Assembly: GCF_947507565.1 (NCBI RefSeq)
Contig: NC_089181.1
Span: 3,419,614-3,483,613, forward strand
Reading direction: 5' to 3'
DNA from: Oscarella lobularis
Lineage: Eukaryota > Porifera > Homoscleromorpha > Homosclerophorida > Oscarellidae
Length of the DNA: 64,000 nucleotides
Positions 36,866 to 50,069 of this stretch are shown here, piece by piece. The notes beneath the pieces were generated by a model that saw only the letters and a list, made by a program, of their open reading frames with translations, was not told the origin of the DNA and did no database searches. Both the position numbers and the translations under genes were made by a program. The first letter of the stretch is position 1. The number at the start of each line of letters is the position of its first letter.

Positions 36866-39800
36866 AGGGAATCAAAGTGCACCCACACCCACTGGCCCTG
36901 AGCTCACTTTAGCTAAGAACGCCGCTTCATTCCATTCTCCATACGTTTGCAAATATCGCGATGCGTCGAGACCTTTGTCGATCAACGTCAAAAGCTGAAC
37001 GCCTTCGCTCAACTTTCCATTTGCAATTAAATTGGTTGCCACCAATTTAATTGTACTCTGCGACACACCAGACGAACGAATGGTAGCGACGAGACAAGCC
37101 CTTGAAAAGCAAATCGTTCCCTCCTTCTCTATACTACAGTTCTATAATACCGAAGAGCATCTGTGTAGTAATGTTGTTCGTTTTCCGATGCTGTTTCCAA
37201 GAGCAGTTGAACAGCGCGATCGGTCTGAAGAAGAGAGAAAACTTTAGCTAGACTAAGAGGGACGCTACCGATACATCACATTAGCTTACCTGTTTGAGAT
37301 AAATCATCTTTTCGGCGCACTTTTGTGTGTGTTCGTACGTCACTCTCTTCGTATCGTGAAGAGCGAGACGATGAAGTTCCAAGCGCTAGAGACAACTATG
37401 CACGAGTCATAAACTAAAAGCTGAGACCTCTGTACCTGCAAATCTCTTCGAGGCAACAGCAAATCATAACACGTATCCAATACAGGAATTCCTTCCTTTT
37501 TTATTTGGGCAGCTATCAGCTCGACGTTTTCTTTTTCTTTTGCCGTTGTCGCCTCTTCGTCGATCGTCGATTTGTCTCCGCCGCCGTCGCCGCTACCGCT
37601 TTCGTTACTTCCTCTTTCTGGTCGAAATATGTCACTTGATGGATTCACAAGCTCGGCGTCCAAATAAGACTATCGAGGGAGATATAAAACATGTAACGTG
37701 AGATAAGAATACCTTATAGTTTGGATCGTTTCGTTTGATTTTTTCGTGCAGTAAATAGAAGAGTGCTACTTCCCAAAAATAGGCTTCAAATTCGTCACCA
37801 AAAAGCCTTGTACAAGAGGCGGTGAAGATAAGTAGAGTAGAGTAGTTCGAGACTTCCTTACTTGGCTATCAGCAAACAACGTTCCGCTGTTCCAAAGCGA
37901 GGATTCATCAAGAATTCTTTAATAGAACTGTACAGTACCAATAAATGCGCTTATATAACTGGTGACTGGCAGTCAGTACAATTTCTAACCTGTCCAATGA
38001 CTGAATGTGATGATAAGCGGTTCGAGGAATGACGTCCATCGTTTCTTCGTCGCCAAACCTTCGTTGATCGTAAGTCAGATCAATTTACGTGGTCGTTAGT
38101 TTTCTCACATTTTGGTCAAGTCCAGTTCGTAGTGACTATTCCACGATTGATGTTGCAATAGCGTTTTCAGAAAGAAATTCGCTTTTGGCAGCAAAATGCG
38201 AGGATTGAAATATTCGTCTAAAAAATCATCTCCTTGTGTGTGCAACAACGTAGCGTACTGACCGCCGCCTCCTCCGCCGGACGACGATTGTTGTAGAGAA
38301 ACAATAGGCGTAAGGTCTGACAATTTTTCACGCGAATAATGACTGACAATGAGACAGCCGTTACTGCAAGCCATAACCGGTTTATCAGAGGCGGCCCATT
38401 CGACGTCTTGCACGTTGAATCCTTCTCGACTCGGCTTCACCGAACTCAACGCCTGCCCCTATAAAACAGGAGGAGGAGGAGGAGGAGTTACATAGCTTAG
38501 GTTATGTTAGGTTAGGACGCATTTCTTGCCGAATCGGGATCAATGACGTCGAGATTTCCGTTTGCATACAGCACAAATATCATCAGATTTCCTTTTCCGG
38601 GAGCAAACTTGATTTTCTTGACCGTACTTCGATACGTGGAAATTGTTCTACAGGCACAATACATATTATCCTCTAAGGTGAAAGAGAAGAAAAACAACTA
38701 TGACGAACCTCGCCATTTTTCCTTTGAGCTGCCAAAAACCGAGTTGACCGTCTACGTCTCCCAAAACGAGATTGTCGTTTTTCCACGCCAAAGCCGTGAC
38801 CGTCGACAATCCGCCCTTTTACATTATTAATTAATTAAAGAACTGTCGGCCTATATCGGATTTTGCGACTCACTTCAACGGCAACTTTTGACGCCTCGCG
38901 ACACGATCCACTGCCATCAGCTACATAGTGACACAAGAAACCAATCGAATCGACCAAGACAAAGTGTTCTTTCGATGGAATCTACGTAGAGAGAAATCGC
39001 ATTTGCATGTGGCAAGTCTCAGGCATGGGAGAAGGGGCACTTTGGCATCCTTGCTACTGCTTGCTGATCCAGCCGCTACTCTCCTTTGGTGACCATGTGC
39101 AGGAGACCACGTCTAGATCAAACGAACCGTTAGCTAAAGCACATTCGCCACCGCTTTAATTACCATTGCTGTCACTCGACCTTCCACTCGAATTTCCCTT
39201 AGAACATTCAGGCTCGAAACATCCCACAATTCAACGGGTTTATCTTTGATTAAAATCAAAAAATATTGCCTGTGCGCACGACAAAGTAAACAAACTCTCG
39301 ATTATGATCTAAATATTCGTTTACTTTAGGTGTGAAACTTGAATAGATTCAATAGGAGCTTCTTCTTCCTTGCAGTCGCGAAGGACACTAACTTGACCTA
39401 AAGGCGAACAATTATAAGAAAAGATGAGGAGGAGGAGGAGGAGTGAGTAAATTTTCCTGTCGACACGCGAGTCATTTTCACTTCGTTTTTTCCCAACGAA
39501 GACCCAACAAAGGCATAGGTAAGAAAAGTGCTCAAATCAAGCCATTCTATTCCTCTAATGAAAAAAAAGAATGGATGAGGAGATATATATCTGAACGTCG
39601 TGTCATTGTGTACCTAATAGAGCAAGTGTGAATGGTAAATTCCTTGTATAAGCTACTCGAATGTAAATCGAAAATTTGTACAACGCCTGTTGACGTGCCT
39701 GATGCAATAAGAATCAAATTTTAATTAAAGAGCTCGCGACCTTGGAGACTATTTTAGTACCGGCTGCAAGATGCGGCTTGTAAACATTCCAATTTTTCGT

Positions 39801-41621
39801 CGTGAGAGGAGGACACATTTTAAGACAGAGAGGAGGTGAGCAACAGCTCTCAAGCAAACCCCCCATGACCATTTTTAAAATGACTTGAACTGATTCTCCT
39901 AAGTCGACGTCTAGTGTCAATCAATCAATCAATGAACTTACAATGATGTGTACCTTCTGTTCGATCGCAGGGAAGCGAAAGAGAGCTAAAGAGATCGGAA
40001 AGGCCAAATTGTGCTGTTGAGGACGAGCCGCAATTATTGGGAAGAAGAGGAGGAATCCAATTCTGTGACGTCGACGTTGGTGGAAGCGGCGATTGTAGCA
40101 TTTGGTCGGCGAAAGAAGACACAGAACCGCCAAAAACGGGGGGAAGAGGAGTGGAAAGGGAAGAAGACGTCGACGATAAAGACGACGGTTGTGTTGGAGA
40201 CGAATAAGGACGTTTTGACGAGAGAAGATGCCAGAATAGAAGACGTCCGTCAATGAGAAGAAGTGATAATGTGCGTTCGAAAATGGGATCGAGACTCATT
40301 TGAACGGCGCGATTTTGTTTGCTCAATCGCAACGGATCCGATTGACATCGCAAATCGTAGATGACGTCAAAATTTGTTTGAGATTGTGTCGATTGTGGTG
40401 GCGACGAAGAGAGTTGAGATCGAGAAGCGGGAGGATGACGACGACGAGTTCGAACGCTAATGCATCCGTTTTCGTGGAGACAATAGAGAAGATCGCGTTG
40501 ACGCGCGGCGACAATCTGTTGGAATGACGAACCGTTTCGTTCCATTGTTATCGAGCCGACTGTTTGATGAATTTGAAGATCGAGAATGAGGATTTCTCGC
40601 GGATAGACGAGAAAGAGATGATGACGACACGAAGGACTGTGCATCATTTGGAGGCAATCCGATAACGAAATTGAATTGACGTCCGATGATCTGTAGGAAA
40701 GGAAACTTGATCGCAATCCTCCGCTCTATCTAGACGTACATACTTTTTTGGCTCTCCAACCAACTGTTGTCGCACTTTTCTCAGAGCTGACGTCGCTTTT
40801 TTACTTCCGCCCCCGCCACTTACGTAAAATTTCTTAGGAGCTTTTGATGGGGGTTTCATTCCCGAGAAGTCGTCAAGAAAAAAGAGGCAATCGTGAGACA
40901 AAACTAAGAGAGAGAGAGAGAAAAGTAAGAAAACGATGACGAATAATGATTTATTTGTACTCGCTAAGTCTGTATTATTGAATGGATCGAGCGAGAATCC
41001 AAGAAGAGGCTCGGAAAAGGTTTTCTTCCACACTTTCGCTCCTGTATCGGCATTCCAGATAACTAGAGTCGATGTCGGATGTAGAACGGCAAGTAAATCT
41101 CGAGTTGCACCCTTGGGAAGAAAATGAATGTGAGTCTACAGCATCATTTCTCTTTCTATTCTACCTCGTTTGCGAGCCATTTCATATCGACTATGGGTTT
41201 GGATGATTCGAAGCATTCTGCTTTGACAGTTGCATCTCTCGCATTCCAAATGACAATTTTTCCCGATGTGTCGGCCGATGCGAGGCTCAGCGAATAAGGA
41301 TCGGCGAGGGAATGATGAAAATATTCGCGAGCCCATTCCACTTTTGTTACGACGCATTTGTCGTGTTCGAGCGTTTGGACGACCTTTGCGTGCAATTAGG
41401 CGTCGAGTCAACTCCCGAAAGCATCGGTCCCGTACCTGTGCGCTCGTCGGTTCGACGACAATGACGACGTTATGGCAAGGATAGGCTAAAAGTCCTTGCC
41501 ACGCCCTAGAAAACACGTTTTTGCTCTGCTTCCACGATTCACATTCGTCTTACCAATGCGACGACTTGTTGCCAACGTGCAGTGGGCCAGGAAAACAGCG
41601 CGAAGGAATGCGAAGAGCCAT
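36297..41621 (-). CDS. WDR11: WD repeat-containing protein 11
   Basis: Large two-beta-propeller protein that partners FAM91A1 in endosome-to-TGN vesicle capture and acts in ciliogenesis and Hedgehog signalling. ATG 41621 yields MALRIPSRCFPGPLHVGNKS followed by SHWAWQGLLAYPCHNVVIVV, aligning with the known start (LTGALNAHNKAAVDWGWQGL). Other blocks: VVTKVEWAREYFHHSLADPY, LASADTSGKIVIWNA, FLVYPREILILDLQIHQTVG, RDLLYCLHENGCISVRTRRR, MCPPLTTKNWNVYKPHLAAG, TVKKIKFAPGKGNLMIFVLY and the C-terminal STIKLVATNLIANGKLSEGV, QLLTLIDKGLDASRYLQTYG and EWNEAAFLAKV. It ends ..KTVSSEIN. Many short introns. Length is similar to vertebrate WDR11. Confidence 0.92.
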
Positions 41622-41761
41622 TTTACAGTGCACCCACGCACGTCTTGCGTTCAAAGCGCGCTAGGCGCCCGCGACTCGTCATCGTCCAGCAGAGAGATAT
41701 GCAAAAAATTCAGAGAGATAAATATGGAATATGGATAACAAGAATATTGATTAAAGGCCAA

Positions 41762-42679
41762 TCAAAAGCAATAGCAGCAGAACCACGACAGAGGTGGACG
41801 TGGTGCTCGAACGACGTCATCATCATCACTTTCAACGATTTTCTTTCTACTTTCTTTTCTTTCATCTTTGCCACCGCCACCGCTTTCTTGATTTTCAAGA
41901 GCAAGAACCAAACCACTGGCCGGTTCTGGTGCTGACTCCTCGTGCTGCTGCTGCTGCTGCTGCAATTCCAGTGACAAGACGTCGAAACTACTATTGCCAC
42001 TTCCAATTGAACCAACGTCTTCGACATTGCGCTCAAATATGTTGCAATCATCGTCGCCCAGAGCATGATACTTGTCCTCATTTTTTGTCGTCAAGCTGAC
42101 GCGATTCTTTGTCGGACGAAATATATCCAAGACGGCTCTCTTGATATTTTGAACGCGACTACCGCCGCCAGTGTCCTTTCTTCTAAACTGAGGAGAATAG
42201 GAGGAAGGAGGGGAACCGTTATCATCACGATAAGCGACGACGGCTTTGTTCGCTCCCTCGTCGTCATATTGCAGAATGATTTTAGGGTCGGTGCTGCCGG
42301 CGCCCAACGTGTCTTCTTTGTCAAAGTGCACGTGGCGAGAGCTGAGCAATTGAAGAGCTTGCCGATCTGCTTCGAGAGACTGCTCCACTTCTTCAATTTC
42401 AATTTTGATTCGAGTAGCTAAGAATGAATTATGTAGAGATTCTACACTACACACAAGTAGCTGCTTACTTGTGTGAGCATCGTGTAATTGGCCTTCTGCT
42501 GACAAGACTTTCCATTCGCCTTCACCAGACATATCTGAACTATCTTCAAAACCGCCCAGTTCTCTCTGCAATTGCCTCAGCCTTTCTCTCTGCATGTTTA
42601 GCCTTTTTTGATCTTCTCGTATCTTTTGCTTGATTTTCTTGATGTCGTCAGCACGCCGAATTTGAACGCTGCTGTTGTT

Positions 42680-42713
<34 letters not shown>

Positions 42714-44272
42714 TCATCATCATCATCATCATCATCGTTGTTGTTGTTTTTATAATGATGGTGATGCTCGTGATGGTGTCGGTGGAGGTGGCGGTGTTCA
42801 TAAACTTTGCTGCTTTCTTTTTGTAATTGATTCAAATCTTCATCTATTTCTCTTTCCAACGTCAATCCGTCGCCTATTAAATTCATCCATTAACAACTTG
42901 CTAGCCCCCCTCCTAACCCTATTTATCGAACTCATGTAAGGAGATGAAAGACGTGGGAACATCTCTTGAGCGCTCTGCTGCGGCTGTCGTCGCTTCGCCA
43001 CTACTTCTTCTCTCATTAGAGCTGCTTGGGCTGGATGAGTCAAACGAAAGAATCGACTCTGCCCAAGTTGAACAATGGATCCTAATGGGAAAAGAAAGAG
43101 TTACTACTAATCAACGAAACGTATGATGAGTGTCTGTCTGCGTGCCTTGATGTAAATTTGTTCTTTCTTCCACTTTCTTGCTATCGACGAGGCATAAAGC
43201 GCCGGGCTCAGGTTCAAGAAAAATTTCGTCTCCCTTCACATGAATAGAACAATGACAGCTACCAATGATAGAGTAGAGTAAGTCAAAGACGCCAGCACTT
43301 AGCCTCTTTTGTTCACTAACGCGAGAATTTGCTCTCCATCAAGTTCAATGTCAAGATGACGACTTTCATCACCGTCGTCATTGACACATCCAATCCACGA
43401 CACACCTATGAAAATTTCATCTACTCCTTCTCTACGTACACAATTAATAGAACAAAAACGACCTTCTTTTAGGTAACACATTGTGACGCTGGCACTCAGA
43501 GGATCACTGTCAATAGAAATTAAATAGGGTTTTTCCGTATCAACTCGAATTGTTCCACCAGCATTCGAAAGAGACAGACCTTTTGTCTAGACAACAGTGT
43601 AGGCTCTATACCAATGAGAACATCCTTTACAGACAGACGTACCTGCATAATGTGTTGAGCTTGTGACCACTTCTCTTCCCATTTATTGGTCAGAGTTGCA
43701 ACGAGAGCTTCGTTTTGATGAAGTCGAGTTTGCAGATGATGTTCTGAGAAGGGACTCTAAATAAAAAAAGAAAGAAAGCGTCAAAGAACTATTGATGATG
43801 GTCTTGCTACTCACTCTTTCGGCCAATTTGCCTTTGAGTTCAAAGATTTCAGCACGCAGTTCGCGAATCAAACGTGCCATGGGATCCTATACGACGGTAC
43901 ATAATGCAATCTTAGCCACCATACATGATGAGTGATTGACAATGACAGTACCTCATTGACAGTGGGCTTATTAACAATATTTTTAGCTCGATTAGCATAG
44001 CGCAGCGTCGTCAACGTTTCATTGTAGCAAATATCGGCCGGCGATATTGCGGCGAGCATAATTGTTTTTGAATTTCCACCCAGCGAATCTTTTAAAAGCC
44101 ACGTCAAAACGGAATCTCTGTAGGGAACGAAAATGGGTTTGGCTTCCGTGTTGGGTTTGTGAAAGGAAAGACTCTGATGAGCCAAAGCCGAAATGACTAG
44201 CCCAAGTGTAGTCAATGACTTATTGATGTTTGATCCTTCACGTAGACGATTTCCCGTCGCTCCAGAAGCCTT

Positions 44273-44306
<34 letters not shown>

Positions 44307-45405
44307 TGAATATTAATTGACTTTTCTATAGTACCTCGGCTCTTTCACTACCAGCTAGATCAACCAAATTAATTTTTGACGTCGTTTCGCGAGGAACGCC
44401 CTCTTCAAACAAGGCTTGAGTAAAAGAAATGGTAAAAACGGCATGAGATCGACTGCTGACATCATTCATGAGAGTAGCAGCAGTTGTTCTACGAAATTGT
44501 CGCCTAATTGTAAGAGAGAGAGAGAGAGAGAGAGATAATCCATACCTGCGTCTGTTTCCTATTTCCATAAGCGCTTCAACATCTGAAAGCTTTTCGACGA
44601 CGTGTCTGGAGAGGTTTTCGACGTACGGTCCATTGTCAGGATGTTCTCTCACTAAAGAACGTCATGTAGAATACATCATCATTTTTTTTCTGTTGTTGAC
44701 TTTTCTACCTTTCAATGTATATGGTGCAGCGACGGTGTCACTTTTATTGGCAGACGGCGGCAACATTAGATCTTTAACTCGTTCATTGTATATTTCCAAA
44801 TAGCTAATGCAATTATGTTATTATGTAATTATTAATTAATGAAATAAATCGATTGGAGGAGGAGGGACTTAGGGTACCTGACTTGAGCTTTACAAGACAT
44901 TTCGATTTGAGATTGTGTAACCCTTTCGAATAATTGCTCGCATATTCTTGGAATGAGTCCTCTCTCATCGCCTCGACCGTTTCCCATCATCGAAAACGTT
45001 TTGCCAGCTCCCGTCTGACCGTAGGCGAAGACGCACGTGTTATAGCCGCCAAACGCCGATTCGAGAACCAACGATCCTAAGTCGTCAAATACTTTGTCCT
45101 GTCTTGCGTAGTTGTCTTCGCTGGGATCGAATGACGAGTACTAAAAACACGGAATCAATCGCCGCGCCGCGCGAGATGATCGCTCCACTCCCTGCGCCTA
45201 CCGCATAGTCGTAAGTGAACGCCCTCGGTTCGGAGCCAAGCGAATTGGGATTGACTAGAAGAACTTTACGACCTTCTTCCATCGATACGACTCGTTTCGA
45301 TTCTTCTTTTAGCTCTCGTTCGCTAAACGGACGAACGCGAACGGCAACTTTGACCGACGTGGCGGCGGCGGCGGCGGAGGCGGAGGCGAAGGCGGCGGCG
45401 GTCAT
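41762..45405 (-). CDS. KIF16B: Kinesin-3 motor, KIF16B-like, apparently lacking the PX domain
   Basis: Plus-end microtubule motor. The N terminus (after an Ala-rich start) is [17 protein letters not shown]-loop [43 protein letters not shown], switch [14 protein letters not shown], switch [47 protein letters not shown] and [17 protein letters not shown] follow. An FHA domain ([19 protein letters not shown].. [20 protein letters not shown]) matches KIF16B. Then come coiled coil, a His/Asn/Asp low-complexity stretch (42660-42800 region) and a long acidic tail. KIF16B normally ends in a PX domain that binds PI3P. Here the reading frame stops with WFCCYCF, and I see no PX. The last four residues (CYCF) have CaaX form. 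Confidence 0.85.
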
Positions 45406-45514
45406 AACTTCCTCGAGGAGGGCTGAGAATGTGTCACCTGTTTACCTCCGGGCACGTACAAGCACGTGTCAATTAATTAACCAATTACAGTACGATGGAA
45501 AAATAGAAACTAAA

Positions 45515-48500
45515 CTAATTCGTTAACATTGTCATCGATTTGTCTTCTTGGTCGTCTTGCTCTTCTTTGAAGACGAGTTCGATTGCAGGCACCAAACGTG
45601 CAATATAGTCAACGTCTTTCAGCTTCAACTAGAAAATCAATAAAATGTGACTAATTGCAAGTCTATTTTACGCATACTGTACCTTCATTAAATCGTATGC
45701 TAGAGCTGTTTTGCTAGTAAATGATTTGCTAATGACGGGAAATTTAGGATATCTCAAACTGAAATGAGTCAATATGAGCATCTTTGTATTCATGTCAATT
45801 CCACATTGAATAGCCTCGGACATGGTGCTAAGAAAAGACGACTCTCATATCAAAATCTGGCGTACTACTACTCTATGTACCAATGATTCTTGTTTATTGC
45901 TTCCTGTTGAAGTTCGTCTTCGTGAGTTGCTTCGTGAATAACAACAGTAGCATTGGCTCCTAATAAATAGGAAAGAGAGTGAGTGAGTGAGTGAGTGAGT
46001 GAGTGAGTAGACGGCAATGGGGACAGAGAGAGAGATGACCTGCTTTGACTAAGGCTGGACAGGGTCTCGTATCTCCACTATAGACCATTTTCCAATCGTC
46101 TCGATGTTGAAATACAATGCCAAAGGCGTCACGACAGTGAATAACGGGCACGCAAATGAATTCCTTCATGCCCAACATCCCTGCAAATGTCTTTTCATAT
46201 TTATGACCGCTGTGAAGCATATCGCCGCTATAGAGAAACCTAGAAACAAAAAAATGATGAAATAATTAGAGTTGGTGGGTGTTTCACTTGAAGGGGACAG
46301 GATGACAAGCTTCAACGTATTCGACGAGCCAACTTCGAAGATGAAGAGGACCTACAATTACAACGGGATGAGGCTAAAGAAAGTCATCATTATCATTATC
46401 ATCAGAGGGAGAAGAAGAAGAAGAAGGATTAATTGACATTACATTGACTTTCTCCCTTTCCATTAGTATCTGAATGAGACCCTAGGGGGAGAAGTAAGTA
46501 TCAATAGTGAGCAAATGAAAATTCGCTTTGTACCAAGTGATGATCAGCGTGAATGTGAGAAATGAAAATGCAGCAAATGCTCGCAAGGACTCGTTTGATT
46601 TCATCTCCAAAAGTTCTCAACAGTTGTCCGTACGTTCCCTCGCCGCAATCCATCATCATTGACGTGCAGCTGTCGTCACTAAAAGTTTTAATCTAATCTT
46701 TTTGTGACTCCCAAGGGGGGGACATAGTGTACCTTCCAAGTCGAAGCAATATTCCAGAGACGTTTCTGTACTTTGAAGGTACACTTGAAGCCGTTCCACT
46801 AAACGTGATTTCCACGTCATTATCATCATCGTTGTCGTCGTCGTGTGGCTGACGGGGAGTGAGGTTGATTTGATCAAGGCACAATTTCATATCTGGCCTC
46901 TTTTTCATTTCTTCACAGATATCTTTGAGATTGGGATGAGCCAGCAAATCGCTCCTTCAATAAAAGAAAACAGTCGTTAAGTGTGTGTGTCGTCAAATGA
47001 CGTCACGTGGTGTGTACGTGTCAAATCCTTTCAATTTGTCTGGTCTGAAATGAAACTTGAGACTGAGGTCTCCAGCTGTCACGTTTTGTGGCAGCAGCAA
47101 TTGTTGTTCCGCCGCCGTCGCCTCCGCCGTAGTCGCCGGCAATGGAAATACATTGGGATCAATGGCATGGAGTCGTGCTTGAATTTGTGATTGTCGTAAA
47201 TAGACGAGACGTTGAGGAGACGTTTGTTCATTGATGACAATATGCTGGCATGATCCAAAGCTAACCCAAGAAAATACAAATACAGTAATATTATTAATAA
47301 TACTGCGTATCTACCTTGCGACAAGCCACTCTTGATATTGTGAAGATGAAAATAGACTGTGAGGTGTTATGTGAACTGCCACTGTTGCATTCTTCTCCTT
47401 TGCATATCTTATCAGCATTTTGTTGCTAACCAATTGAGACCAATGATTTTCAGATGGACATTCAATAACTAAAGGTAAGAATGATGAAATACTGATGATG
47501 ATGATGATGACGTTGTCTCACTAAAAAATGTTGGTCCTGGACTTGGCTGTTCCATGCAATCGGATGGATTCACTTGTGTACCGTCGTTTAGCGTAACCGT
47601 CTCTCCTTTCGTAAGACGTGAAAATGCTGGACCCCTAGAACAAGATTAGAAGAAGAAGAAGAAATAAATGACAATGAATTACATTGGAACACCCAAGGCT
47701 TTGGCTTTATTGGGAAGAAACTTTCCCCTAACGTCGGCTAACTGGAATGGGGGGGGGGGGGGGGGGGGGGGGAGGGGGTAAATGCAAAAGAAGTTGTTGA
47801 TAGAATGAGACAACAAACCTTTCCTATATATGATATAGCATAGTCAGTGTATTGTTTTCGTTTAGACGTTGTCTTTCTAACACTTTTCTCATCATCCTCA
47901 TCATCATCATCTGTAGTAGCAGCTGCTGTCAACTTTAGACCATCTACTAAGAGGGGAGGGAGAGAAGGAGCAGAAGGGGGAGTGGTTTGTCCCCAAAATA
48001 AAGTCGTTGCTTTAGCTAAGTACCTGTTACAATAGGCCAAAGTGTCACAATGTCATCTTCCAAGCAGGGAGGAGGAAAAAGAATGCCTCTGTCGTCGTCG
48101 TTTGACAATGATTTATCTAAATCTTCCATAAACTCTTCGTTTTCTACGCAAACGAATAAATTGTATAGAAAAGCAAAGAATTTTTGCCTACTATAGTGAG
48201 CAACGCCTTTATAGAGAAAATGTCTTGTAGCTTGAACAAAACGAGTCTTGAAAAGAGAGAGAGAGAGAGAGAGAGAATTGTTAATGAGAAAAAGTCGATT
48301 GTTTTAAATTACCAAAGGTTGAGGACCGTGCAACGTGATTCCCTCCGAAGCTCCTGACTCTCTCAGCGTCAATCCCAGACCGGGCAGTCCACCAAGACGT
48401 TCCCAAATCAATCGAGTGAAGAAGACGTGCTTTATTTTGGCCAAACGAACTCTAGAAAAGAAGAAAAACTAAGTAGTCTAAGGCTCCCAGTCGCGATCCA

Positions 48501-48791
48501 CGAACCTGTGCTCCGTGCAAAATCTCTGAAGACCTTCTCCGCAGTTGAAAAGGTATCTGTGTTGAAAAAACAAGTGTGTTGCGTCCATCTCGGCTCGACT
48601 TCTCACCTCTGCCGATCGCTTATGAGCATGATCGACGGAAAAGAGTCGCCCGTCGCACTTCCAACGATCTGCAGATAAATCCTCGACGGAGGGTTCATTT
48701 TCGTTCGAAAGCGGCCGCGATAGCTACAGAAACGACAAGAACTGCGCGAAAAAAGCCACGGTTGCAATCGTATCAACAAGAACATGGACAA
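45515..48791 (-). CDS. ELAC2: Zinc phosphodiesterase ELAC2 (long tRNase Z)
   Basis: Endonuclease that removes 3' trailers from nuclear and mitochondrial pre-tRNAs. ATG 48791 gives an Arg/Ser/Phe-rich leader (MSMFLLIRLQPWLFSRSSCR), consistent with mitochondrial import, before YLQIVGSATGDSFPSIMLIS and RYLFNCGEGLQRFCTEHR. The N-terminal half also has HVFFTRLIWERLGGLPGLGL, VPMGPAFSRLTKGETVTLND and ..CMEQPSPGPTFFV. The C-terminal catalytic half contains MMMDCGEGTYGQLLRTFGDE, the metal motif FISHIHADHHLG, ICVPVIHCRDAFGIVFQH, MVYSGDTRPCPALVKAG, VVIHEATHEDELQQEA and LILTHFSLRYPK. All metal ligands expected are seen. An intron carries a 24-nt G run (C run in the sense strand) at 47749-47772. Confidence 0.92.
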
Positions 48792-49885
48792 GAACGCGCG
48801 CTAAATATAAAAGAAAAAAATGTGCTAAAAAAGACGCTACGACGAGCGAAACAACAACTATGACGTACCAATCGAAATCCGAGTAAAAACGAAAATGAGG
48901 CCCCTCGTTGGGTGTTTTACAAAAGACTCGATCGAAAACATTCAGTTCGTCACGCGAAGGATACAAAAAAGCTAACGCGCTATAAAAACTCGAGTTATGT
49001 GTCACTAGCCAAAAAAGTGAGCAAGTGAGGCCCCTCGTTGGGATTATCGTTTAAAACTTGACAAACGAAGCTCTACGGCCTATTCAGCTCGAACGGCAAC
49101 AACACTGAAGGTATGAAAAAGGCGTACAGACAGCGATCGCTTCAAAAAAAAAAGCCCCTCACGCGTCGCGACACATGAAAACGCTTCAAAACGTCGTCGC
49201 TATCATGCCTATGAACTTCGCTTGCTCCATAAAAACCGCCAAAGTCTTCGCGTGGCGCTAAAAATTCCTTTTGCACCCGAAAAACCGCCCTTCTCGCGAA
49301 AAACGCGAAGATCGCGCACGCGGGTGAGGCCCTCATGGGGAATCGTCGAAAAAGACACCATTCGTACGCAACGATCACGCTTTGAAAACCCGTCGCGCAA
49401 AAAGAAAACGAAAAAAAGGGTTAGCTAAGCCACGTGAAATGGGTAAAAACGATCCAGAAAACGCAATCATCCCTCAAAAACCCTCCAAATACTTCAAAAA
49501 GCAAAACCGCGCCCGCGCTTTCATTCGCCTAAATTTGAAATGCTTTCTTTTAGCAGCGATCGCCTTCGAACACCAAGAAAACACCAGGAAACCAAAACAA
49601 CAATAGGAGAATCGCGCCAAATCAGACGATACAAGAAACCGTTTAGCGCACAAAACGCAGTATAATCCACTCGTCCCTCTTTGTTACAAAGAGGTGACGA
49701 CAAAAAACCAAATTCAAAACAAAAAAAGCCGCACTTTTAATGACCTATAATTTCTATATAAGTAATGAAGCACTCCCGAAAAGTAGGAGGGCCGCGGGTG
49801 CCTGTGGCAGTTGATCTCGCTCAACGTCATCACACCCCGCCCAGGGCAAGCACCGCCCACATTGTGGGCGCATGCGTAAACCACG
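48792..49885. other. Gene-free ELAC2 upstream / subtelomeric transition, strand-asymmetric
   Basis: About 1.1 kb with an A-rich, T-poor plus strand (many AAAAACG runs). Degenerate copies of GAGGCCCCTCGTTGGG occur at 48897-48912 and 49027-49042, with a weaker one near 49325. The Lys/Arg-rich reading frames here look like composition artefacts. A palindrome CCTCTTTGTTACAAAGAGG lies at 49676-49694. It probably holds the ELAC2 promoter and decayed repeat sequence. Confidence 0.45.
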
Positions 49886-50045
49886 CCCAGCTTAGCCCAG
49901 CTTAGCCCAGCTTAGCCCAGCTTAGCCCAGCTTAGCCCAGCTTAGCCCAGCTTAGCCCAGCTTAGCCCAGCTTAGCCCAGCTTAGCCCAGCTTAGCCCAG
50001 CTTAGCCCAGCTTAGCCCAGCTTAGCCCAGCTTAGCCCAGCTTAG
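49886..50045. repeat. Tandem 10-bp repeat (CCCAGCTTAG)16
   Basis: Sixteen uninterrupted copies of CCCAGCTTAG ending directly against telomeric TTAGGG. The copies appear identical. The repeat ends in CTTAG, one base from the start of a telomeric hexamer. Confidence 0.95.
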
Positions 50046-50048
50046 CCC

Positions 50049-50069
50049 TTAGGGTTAGGGTTAGGGTTA
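50049..50069 (+). repeat. Telomeric repeat (TTAGGG)3 TTA
   Basis: Three exact TTAGGG hexamers plus TTA on the plus strand, the orientation expected for a chromosome end lying to the right. Confidence 0.92.

Noticed and set aside
42598-42826. Poly-Val/Ile and poly-Thr/Met frames
   Set aside because: Shadow frames of the GAT/GTC microsatellite that encodes Asp/Asn/His runs in the kinesin.
49382-49606. Lys/Arg-rich plus-strand frame resembling a ribosomal or histone-like protein
   Set aside because: The resemblance comes from A-rich composition. No family motif is present and neighbouring frames look the same.
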